Shown: positions 57,101-64,000 of the stretch, one piece after another
Position numbering within the stretch: the stretch's first letter is position 1
Layout of the letters: the number at the start of each line of letters is the position of its first letter
Assembly: GCF_948472415.1 (NCBI RefSeq)
Contig: NZ_OX419519.1
Location: 6,973,001 to 7,037,000 of the forward strand
DNA length: 64,000 bases
DNA from: Kitasatospora fiedleri
Lineage (GTDB): Bacteria > Actinomycetota > Actinomycetes > Streptomycetales > Streptomycetaceae
Direction of reading: 5' to 3'
Program-made: the position numbers and the translations under genes
The notes under the pieces: generated by a model
The model's input: the letters and a program-made list of their open reading frames with translations, nothing else
Database searches by the model: none
Told to the model about the DNA's origin: nothing

Positions 57101-58841
57101 CGCGAGCCGTTACGGCGCGGCTCGGCGGCCAGGTCACGTACGAGGAAGGCCCGCGCGGTCGATCCGGTGCCGAGCCGCCGCTCGACCTCCCAGCGCCCCG
57201 CGAGCACATCACCCGCGACACACTCCAGGGGATCGCTCTCCGGCTCGGGCTCTGGAGCAGGGCCGGGCTCGTCACCGTCACCCCCACCGCCATCCGCATT
57301 CGTCCCAGTGGACGCCACGGCCGCGAACGACGACTCGACGAACTCCAGCATCTCCATGAAGTCGTCGAGCGCGGCAAGCCGACGGACCGGATCGAATGCT
57401 GTCGCCGCCTCCACCAGGTCGTCAATGTCCGGGTCCAGGCCGTCGACCAGCGCACTGGGCCGCAGCGTCTCCCCGCTTTCCAGCCGGCGCAGCACCTCTG
57501 CCTGGCTCGCCCCCGGGGCCTTCCCGTGACCAGTAGATAGGTGAGTACACCCAGGCCATAAACGTCCAGGCGCACTGGATCAGCCTTCGCTGCCGTCAGC
57601 TCCGGCGCGAGGTAGGGGTCCGCCTGGTCGGCGATGTGCAGCGCGGACAGCGAGGTCGGCGACATCATCTGCGACAGACGACGCCCGCCACCCGAAGCAC
57701 TGCCACGGGAAGCACCGGCCCCGGGCCCGCCGGCCGCGATCTGCCAGTCCGCAATCTCCAGGCGGGGCCTGGCCCACTGCTCGGCCTCGGTGAGCTCATG
57801 CCCGCGCGCCCCACGGTTGCGCGGAATGACGTGCACGCAGTGGGCGGACAGGGCACGGTGGTAGATACGGCGCGAATGCGCGGAGCGGATCGTCTCCGCG
57901 AGCTGCCGAACCAGGGCCAGACGGGCCTGGAGATCGAGCTCCTGGCCGTGGCTGACGAGATAGTCGTCCAGGCGCATCGTGTGCGGGTGGTAGTCGAAGA
58001 GGATCGCTGGGCCCGCCGGGTGCCCGGACGGCAGGTAGTTCTTCACCGACACCGCGCCGGGGTGCCGGAACCGGTTCAGCACCGCAGCTTCACGCGCGGC
58101 GGCCTTCTCCACCGAGGCACGCTCGGCGTTCGAGGCGCCGCGCTCGCTGAGGAACACCCTCACCCGGGCGATGTCGTGGAGCTGGGTGTGCTCACCCCTG
58201 TAGTCGGCCCAGGTCCGGCCGGAGTCGAAGGAGGTGGAGTCGAGCAGGTACCCCCCGACCTCCTCCTGCCGCCGGATCGGCGCGATCCCCAGGCTCTGCA
58301 GTCCTTGCGCGACCTTCCGGGAAATCTCGGCGGTGACCGCGTAACGGGCGTCACCGGGCGGCGTGGCCAGCATCTCGGCCAACTGCCTGACCGTGAACAC
58401 GCCGTTCAGGTCTGCGGCGGGCAGGTTCAGACGGAGCCTGTCGTCGGTGAAGCAGACCGCTTCACCGACCCAGATGCGCGGGCGCGCACCGACGGTCGAC
58501 TGGACGAGACCGGCCAGCTCCTTGGCCTTCTGGTTGGACAGGTGCAGCGGATTGGAGTGACGTCGGTTCGTACCGCCCGGGGTGGTCTGGATCCAGTCGC
58601 GACCACCGCCCGCGACCGAGCCGTGCCAGTCCTTCAACTCGATCAGGAAGACGCCGGCAGGGGCGACCATGAAGAGGTCCACCTCGCGGACATGGCCGCT
58701 GTTCGCGGTGAAGGTGAAGTTCGACCAGGCACGCCAGGGCTCCCCGTCCTGATCCCGGAGGGCCCGCCGGATCGCCTCCAGGCCGCGCCGCTCATGCTCG
58801 AACTGCGACTCGGTGACGGTTGTCCACCGCTCGTCTTTCAC
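54121..58841 (-). CDS. pglW: BREX-2 NERD/serine-threonine kinase PglW (one frameshift)
   Basis: Repaired length about 1570 residues, GTG start 58841. The N-terminus is a NERD nuclease-related domain (EVDLFMVAPAGVFLIELKDW with the conserved Asp/Glu/Lys). A first kinase-like domain follows with a degenerate catalytic loop (HRALSAHCV, lacking the HRD Asp), then a second kinase domain with VVLKVALSEAKHP and an intact HRDLKPDN. The C-terminus carries helix-hairpin-helix-like segments (LYAMGLSTVGDVVTYKARKF). The first frame runs off near 57521, where a TT lacks one T (coding strand GGGAAGGCC versus expected GGGAAAGGCC); adding it gives VTGKAPGASQAEVLRRLE. PglW autophosphorylates in S. coelicolor and is essential for Pgl. 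It heads the operon. Confidence 0.88.
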
Positions 58842-58942
58842 ACCACTCCCCGTCCTGCCCCCTGCGTCCCCGCGATTCTAGGCCGCATCACAGACGAACA
58901 GCGTTCACGTTGGAACTTGGGTGGACGGTTGGCGGACTGTTC

Positions 58943-59271
58943 CGCGTCGCCGAACACGTCCGCCCGGTGCTCGCGGAACGTCGCCGGCTCACGGCCGAGG
59001 TCACCCGGCCCGAGCAGCAGGCAGAGGAACGCCGCCGGCCGACGCTCGCCCGAGCTGGCCGCCAAGCCGAGCGCCAGGCCCACCGCGAACAGCTCCAGCA
59101 ACACGGCGGACAGCCCACCCGCACCGCCAGGCCCGTGCCAAACCGACGCATCGAGCCCGTCGATCAGCGCAATGTCCAAACCCGGTCCAGCGCCCGGTCG
59201 AGCAGCGGCAGCCGCTCCAACCGCGCCCGCAGCAAGTCCAGCAGGACCAGCAGGGACCGCGCCTCCGCTAA
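58943..59271 (+). pseudogene. Second copy of the traA 3' end
   Basis: The plus strand encodes AEHVRPVLAERRRLTAEV and QAEERRRPTLA, then (one frame over) PRPQQVQQDQQGPRLR and a stop at 59271. The traA remnant ends with AEHVSTVLAERRQLTTEA, QAEERRQPTLAERR and QQARQEQQGPRLR at 39350. Both copies point the same way and flank the BREX genes. This copy is diverged and frameshifted, so it is a remnant, not a gene. Confidence 0.75.
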
Positions 59272-59522
59272 GCCGGAGCGTCCCGACCGTTCAGAGGGAC
59301 TTCCTCCCCAAGGAGCCGTGCCCACTGCTTCGAGCAGGCCGGTAGTGCTGCCGCTTGCTCGCACAGAGCGCGGAGCGCGGCGTTGCTGCGGACCTGACCG
59401 AGAGGGCTCAGATCGTGTGCGAGACCGCGCGCCGCGTTGATCTGGTGGGTCAGGACGCCAGCTTGTCGCTGGAGAGCCGAGGCATCGAACTTCTCCTCTG
59501 CGTACGCCGGCTCCCGGTGCAC
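59268..59522 (-). CDS. Small hypothetical protein
   Basis: An 84-residue frame starting with GTG (HREPAYAEEKFDASALQRQA) and ending NGRDAPA. It is mildly acidic and helical, without signal or recognised domain. It abuts the traA-tail remnant convergently. It could be a real small gene of the element; composition and lack of a strong ribosome binding site leave it uncertain. Confidence 0.35.
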   Translation of the reverse strand: MHREPAYAEEKFDASALQRQAGVLTHQINAARGLAHDLSPLGQVRSNAALRALCEQAAALPACSKQWARLLGEEVPLNGRDAPA

Positions 59523-59743
59523 AACGGGTGCACATGAGGACGAGGACGGACGAGAATCGCCTAAAGCCCTTGAGAGACGGTTTCGTAGTTCAGGGGCTTT
59601 GCAGTGCTAGTTTTCCGCGGGGGGTCAACAACCCCGATTTAGAGATCGTAGTACAGCTCGAACCCGTTGTGCCCAATTGCTTCAGTCGTCTGTGGAAGGG
59701 GTGGGCGCCCTCAGCTCGCAAAGGGCGCTGTCGGGCTTCGTCG
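59523..59743. other. Gene-free, A/T-richer stretch inside the element
   Basis: No gene seen. The composition is noticeably lower in G+C than the surroundings (59540-59680), typical for the end of an integrative element; no repeat or tRNA was found in it. Confidence 0.4.
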
Positions 59744-60248
59744 TCAGCGGGTGGCCGTGAGGGTGTCGAGGAGGCGGGTGAGAGAGGTGCCGAGGCCCCA
59801 GCGGGCGGAGAGCTCTTCCAGCGCCATGGGGTCGAGGGGTTCGCAGGGAATGACGGGGTCGAACTCCGAGAGGGGGGCGTCGGTGGCGACGCGGACGATG
59901 GTGGGGGCGACGTCGAGGTAGGCGGCGCCTTCGAGGATGTTCTTGCGGCGGGCCGGGGTGAGCTTGGAGAAGGGGGTCGGCGGCGGCGCGGATGCCGGCC
60001 AGGTCGCCGTACTCGCGGATGAGTTGGGTGGCGGTCTTCTCGCCGATCCCCTTGACACCGGGGAGGCCGTCGCTCGGGTCGCCGCGCAGGGCGGCCATGT
60101 CGGCGTACTCGGCGCCGGTGACGCCGTACTTCTCGCGCAGGAAGGCCTCGTTGATGACCTCGGCGTTGCCGACGCCCTTGATCGGGTAGATGACCTGGAT
60201 GCCGCGGGCGTCGTCCACCAGCTGGAAGAGGTCTCTGTCACCTGTCAC
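59744..60248 (-). pseudogene. Element-borne exonuclease C-terminal replacement segment (frameshifted)
   Basis: A diverged second copy of the exonuclease C-terminal half: VTGDRDLFQLVDDARGIQV, FLREKYGVTGAEYADMAALR, LPGVKGIGEKTATQLIRE, then in the next frame KLTPARRKNILEGAAYLDVA and GLGTSLTRLLDTLTATR. The break is a G5 run at 59973-59977; one G fewer restores ADPFSKLTPARR. Upstream codons run in frame through the attR core (ITGDR, then ETADYQPPRVLIV), so an intact host 5' part joined here would read into this copy. It appears to be a segment brought by the element to repair the gene it disrupts. Confidence 0.75.
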
Positions 60249-60282
60249 GATCAGGACCCGCGGGGGTTGGTAATCTGCAGTC

Positions 60283-60292
60283 TCCCGGTCGC
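60283..60292. other. attR core of the integrative element
   Basis: Second copy of TCCCGGTCGC. The 21 bp to its left (60266-60286, including the first core bases) match the inverted arm of attL at 16 of 21 positions. On the right, CGGTTATAG reads in minus sense as the codons for ITG that would precede DRDLF in the host gene. Confidence 0.7.
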
Positions 60293-60783
60293 CGGTTATA
60301 GACCTACTGCCGACTCTTCCAGGCAGGCGACTCGCCTTGCCCGCGAGGAAGCCGGCGGTGCAGAACGGAAGCGACGTGACCTAGGGGCTGCCATGGCTGT
60401 GGTTCCTGCTCGTCAGCCTGCTGCAGGCCGACAGCCCCGTCGCCGCCAGCGCTGGCGGGACAGTTCACATCCTTCCGGGGCCGGAGCCCCTGATCAAGGG
60501 TGCCCGTCAGATCGAATCGAGCTCTTACCACCCCTGAAACCTCATCTCGCCTTTTCTGCCAGTCTCCTGACGTCCCGCCAGGCTTCGGAAAGGTGCCGAC
60601 ACAGGTGGCGAGGCCGGTTGCTGCTCGGTGCTGTGGGGCAAGGGGTGGCTTGTCGGTCCGGTGCCTCATAATGGTCGGTTGGGCACGCAATCGCCCGTGT
60701 CCCCCGTGGCCGTGCCACAGGTGTCCCACGATCCTGCCCGCCTGGGGTGGACGGCGAAGCGACTACCGGAAACGAGGTCGGGC
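60293..60783. other. Region without recognised gene to the right of attR
   Basis: Expected to hold the 5' half of the host exonuclease gene, but apart from the first three or four codons at the core nothing in any frame resembles it. No integrase, repeat or RNA was recognised. It may be the end of a second inserted element. Confidence 0.4.
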
Positions 60784-62180
60784 ATGCCCGCTCCCCTGGA
60801 CCTCCCACCGGGTTGGTCCCACCTGCGGATCGGCCAAATCGCCCAGGTGCAGGCCGGCAGTGGCACTGTCCGTTCCCCCGGTCCCGGCATCGCACTCCAT
60901 GCCCAGCTGACGTCGGCGAATGTCAGCTGGGCTGGTTTGGATCTGCGGATGCTCGCGGAGACGGGGTTGACGCGTCATCAGGCGACCCGGCACCGGTTGG
61001 CGCCAGGTGACATCGTGGTGACCGGGAAGTCGGGGAGTCCCATCTGGTGGGGCGTCCCGCGTTGTGGAGCGGCGAGGTGGAGGACTGCTGCCTGAGCGGC
61101 AGTCTCATCCGCGTGCGTCCAGGCCGGGGTGTGCATCCCGGTTACCTTCACCGAGTCCTGTACTACGACGCGCTCCGCGGTGCGTTCGCGGGGCGGTTGA
61201 AGGGGACCACGAGCCTCAAGCATCTCGACACTGGAACAGTGCGAGCGTGGAGCGTGCCCGTTCCGCCGCTGCCGGTGCAGCAGCGCACCAGCGCCGTCGT
61301 TGAAGGCATGCTGGCGGACATCAACGCAGGTGAGGCGGCACAAGCAGCCGCCCGGAGCGACCTGCGCGTGTTGTGGGACAGCGTCCTTGACGCCGTGGCT
61401 GACGGGACTCTCGACAACCGGCCACCGGAAAGGGCTTCGCACTACCGCATCCACGAGGTCGCCTCCGTCATCGGCGGAGTCCAGGCGCCCCGAACAGCAG
61501 AGGATGGTGTCCGCCACACCTACCTGCGTGTCGCCAACATCGCGCCCGAAACCATCGACCTCGACAAGGTCAAGCACCTCACCATCCCCAAGGAAAGAGT
61601 GTCCTTCCTCCAGCACCACCTTCTGCAGAAGGACGACCTCCTGATCGTACGCCAGAACGGCAGCCCGGACCGTCTGGGCCAGGCCGCCCTCTGGCACGGA
61701 CAGCTGCCCGACATCCTCATCCAGAACCACCTGGCCCGCATCAGGCCCCACGGCATCGACCCGAGATACCTCGAGCTGGTCTGGAACGCCCCCAGCACCT
61801 TGCGTCCGCTCCGTCCGCTTGCTACGTCGACCACGGGTAGCCGGACACTGAGGTTGGACGACATCCGGGCCGTGCGTGTGCGCGTCCCAGGTGCTGCTGC
61901 CCAGGCGGAACTGGTTCTGGCTGCCGACCGCTGGAAGGACCATGTGGATGCGGTCGGTGCGCTGCTCGATGACGCGAGCCGGGCAGCTGCCGCGCTTCGT
62001 CTGTCCGTTCTCGCCCGGGCGTTCTCGGGTCGCCTCGCCCCGGGCGGGACGGCAGCAGACGGCGACGGGCAGCTCTGCACCATGAGCACGCCGGGTGTTC
62101 CCCAGCTCAGGCCAGTGGTCGGCCACGCGCTCGGCGTGTCAGTCGATGCCGGATACGAGCAGCAGGAGTTCGACTTCTGA
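60784..62180 (+). CDS. hsdS: Type I restriction-modification specificity subunit HsdS (frameshifted)
   Basis: Repaired length about 465 residues with ATG 60784 after GAGGTCGGGC. Two target-recognition half domains: the first from LPPGWSHLRIGQIAQVQAG to IWWGVPALW, with RVRPGRGVHPGYLHRVLYY, followed by LPPLPVQQR and a helical spacer; the second with RIHEVASVIGGVQAP, LLIVRQNGSPDRLGQAAL and IDPRYLELVW. One missing base near 61058-61062 (CCGCGTTGTGG for CCGGCGTTGTGG) splits the frame. HsdS sets the sequence recognised by the M and R subunits. The stop overlaps the hsdM start (TGATG), so the pair is coupled, in the less usual order S then M. Confidence 0.8.
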
Positions 62181-63663
62181 TGGGAGACCGTCCTGTGCCC
62201 GAGAACCTGCCCCTGGATGCGGTGGACGCGGCGCCCTCGCTGGCGGACCGCTTGTGGGGTCGCTGGCAGCAGGTCAACGATGGGGACTTCCGTCTCGACA
62301 GTGCCCACCTGCAGACCGTGGCGCACCTGTTGTTGTTCCGGCAGGCCCACCGCCGACTCACCAGGAGAGCGGCAGAGGCGACTGCTGCGGGTCCGATCGC
62401 GTTGGCTGCGCTAGCTGGGGCATGGACTGATCTCACTACCAGCGCCGACGCCTACGGCACCTATCGGCAGTTGCTGCACGATCTGGGCGCAGCCCCTGAG
62501 ACGGCGCTGGGTGCCGTGTTCGTCGATGCACACCAGAGTATCGACGACCCGGTCGTGCTGCGGGAGCTCATCGCTGTCCTGGACGAGGGCCTCGCCCAGG
62601 ACGTTGGCAGCGTGTCAGCCGACGACGAGGGCGAAGTCCTGTCCGACCTCCTGGAACGCGCCCTTCAGCACCTGCGAGGCAGCAACCCCGACTACTACAC
62701 GCCGCGTGCCCTCGTCGACCTCGTGGTCGCCACGGTGCGACCGGGCCCGGACGACATCATCACCGACCCGGCGTGCAAGGCTGGCAGCTTCCTCACTGCG
62801 GCATACCGGTACATCCTTGAGCACAATCCCGGCACCGAACCCCGTCCGCAGGCGGGCGCATCAGCATCAGAGGGAACGAGTCCGCCCTCACCAACCTTGC
62901 CGGCGCCAACCTGTTGCTGCACGGCATCACCAAGCATGCCGACTGCCCGGGCGTCACGAATGAGAGCCCCTTCGGCCTCCCAGCGATGCCACGGGCGACG
63001 GTCGTGATCGCCAACCCGCCCTTCGGCACGATGAAGGGTGAGGAGAAGTCCGCGGTCGAGTCGCGCGTCGACCTTCCGGTCCGGACGAGCAGCAAAGCAC
63101 TCAACTACCTCCAGCACATCATGTCGATCCTCGTGCCAGGAGGGCGGGCAGGAGTGATCGTGCCGGACGGCGTGCTGTTCGCTACGGGAGCCGCACGGGA
63201 CGTACGACGCCTGCTCCTGCAGACCTTTGACGTCCACACCCTGATCCGGCTCCCTGCCGGTGTCTTCCCCACCGCCCGCGGCGTCCGCACCAGCATCCTC
63301 TTCTTCGACAGGCATCCCACCGGGCGTAGGGGACCGGGAGGCACGCTGTGGGTCTACGACCTGCGCACGGGGTCCTCACCGACTGGTGGTGAGAGCCACC
63401 TGGACGCTGAAGGCTCTGCCGAGATCGTTCGGGCACTTTGCACGGGCGACCGCAGCTCGCGGCAGGAAAGTGCCGACCACCGGTTCAGGCCGTTCACCTA
63501 CGACGAACTCATGAAGCGTGAGGACACCAACCTCGACCTCGTGTGCCCGCCGTTGGAACCGCCCGTCCCGGACAACCGGTCACCAGGAGTCATTGCTGCC
63601 GAGATCACGGAGAAGCTGAAGACTGCTCTGAGTCACTTCGAAGCTGTCACCGAGGCGCTGTGA
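62180..63663 (+). CDS. hsdM: Type I N6-adenine DNA methyltransferase HsdM (frameshifted)
   Basis: About 494 residues when repaired. N-terminal helical domain (LADRLWGRWQQVNDGDFRLD), then YYTPRALVDLVV, the SAM motif DPACKAGSFLTAAYRY (a variant of the usual DPACGTGGF), and after a break near 62840-62856 the frame continues GGRISIRGNESALTNLAG with catalytic IANPPFGTMKG and VIVPDGVLFATG. It forms the methylase with HsdS. No HsdR follows before the window ends, so this may be a stand-alone modification pair, a remnant, or R may lie further right. Confidence 0.8.
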
Positions 63664-64000
63664 AACCGGCCGGCCCTGGCACCACCGCCAGGGCCGTGTG
63701 ACATCCATTCGAGCAAGGGGCGGCTGATCCCTCTGCCATCGATATGCGGTAGCCCTGGGAAGCCTGGGAGCTGAGTCTCAAGTCAAGTGGCGGGATGCGG
63801 ACCGGGCCATGGTCACGCCGAACCCTTCGGACTGCCGCGCTCCGTAGCGCGCGGCAGTCCTGATGGTGCGCGATGGTAGGGCGATCCATGGGGCGGGGCC
63901 GGAATGCCCCAGATGCAAGAGCGGAGTGTCCTTCGTGCAAGAGGGAGATGGCCTTGCGGCGAACTCGTCGGAAGGTTTTCCGCTTCTATGCTTCACGGAA
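63664..64000. other. Right-edge stretch with no supported gene
   Basis: Open frames on the minus strand (63647-63996) have the composition of chance frames and no recognisable domain. Inverted GGCCCTGG/CCAGGGCC shortly after the hsdM stop (about 63672-63697) is a probable terminator. Confidence 0.4.

Noticed and set aside
54076..57540. A 1154-codon plus-strand frame opposite pglW
   Set aside because: No recognisable domain and composition of an antisense shadow; PglW kinase motifs are on the minus strand.
60304..60729. A 141-codon minus-strand frame as the host exonuclease N-terminus or an integrase
   Set aside because: The translation shows none of the exonuclease metal-binding Asp motifs and no recombinase motifs.
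63647..63996. Minus-strand frames at the right edge as genes
   Set aside because: Two overlapping frames with chance-like composition, no ribosome binding site and no domain.

Overview
The window is very G+C-rich, has GTG starts and AGGAGG-type ribosome binding sites throughout, and encodes families typical of Streptomyces/Kitasatospora-type actinomycetes (HelY helicase, roadblock protein, ROK- and LacI-controlled sugar loci, ricin-lectin glycosidases, phage-growth-limitation/BREX-2 genes). It is read here as a chromosomal segment of such an organism. No species name can be justified from sequence alone.

Region 1 (1-14.2 kb) and region 3 (21.4-28.4 kb) are saprophytic carbohydrate loci. They contain secreted hydrolases with ricin-type lectin modules, a ROK repressor divergent from a sugar ABC importer (binding protein, two permeases) followed by a DUF5107 protein, a ThuA-like/lectin protein behind a promoter with a chitinase-type operator, and a LacI repressor divergent from two GH30 glycosidases and another secreted protein. 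At the left edge are the N-terminus of an M6 immune-inhibitor-A protease and an N-terminally truncated S9 peptidase pseudogene.

Region 2 (14.3-21.3 kb) is housekeeping-like: an ArsR regulator, a roadblock/LC7 protein, a conserved protein of unknown function, the HelY-type helicase, and a sigma-factor cassette. At 15.3-15.6 kb on the minus strand lie two tRNA-like genes whose 3' halves precede their 5' halves. Acceptor, D, anticodon and T arms form only if the halves are read as circularly permuted genes. A strong hairpin closes the unit. This is the most unusual signal in the window.

Region 4 (28.5-31.7 kb) is a translationally coupled trio: radical SAM enzyme, PLP aminotransferase-fold protein and SAM methyltransferase, possibly a small undescribed biosynthetic unit.

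Region 5 (32.22-60.29 kb) is an integrative element of about 28 kb in a 5'-3' exonuclease gene. A large serine recombinase sits at its left end. The two ends share the 10-bp core TCCCGGTCGC, and joining the element arms recreates an attP with a 21-bp imperfect inverted repeat (16/21). Just inside the right end the element carries its own exonuclease C-terminal segment, in frame across attR. Cargo: an anti-sigma-type ATPase, an IS5-type insertion with a programmed-frameshift transposase, a decayed TraA relaxase/helicase, and a complete BREX type 2 (Pgl) locus in the order pglW-pglX-pglY-pglZ-brxD-brxHI, all on the minus strand. The BREX locus is bracketed by two direct copies of the traA 3' end.

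Region 6 (60.3-64 kb) carries a type I hsdS-hsdM pair without a visible hsdR, perhaps part of a second element reaching past the window.

At least ten reading frames (S9 peptidase, binding protein, DUF5107, ThuA-lectin, traA, pglX twice, pglW, exonuclease copy 2, hsdS, hsdM) are broken by what look like single-base indels, most of them in short homopolymers. Because both metabolic and defence genes are affected, assembly errors are at least as likely as true pseudogenes, and function should be judged after read-level checking.
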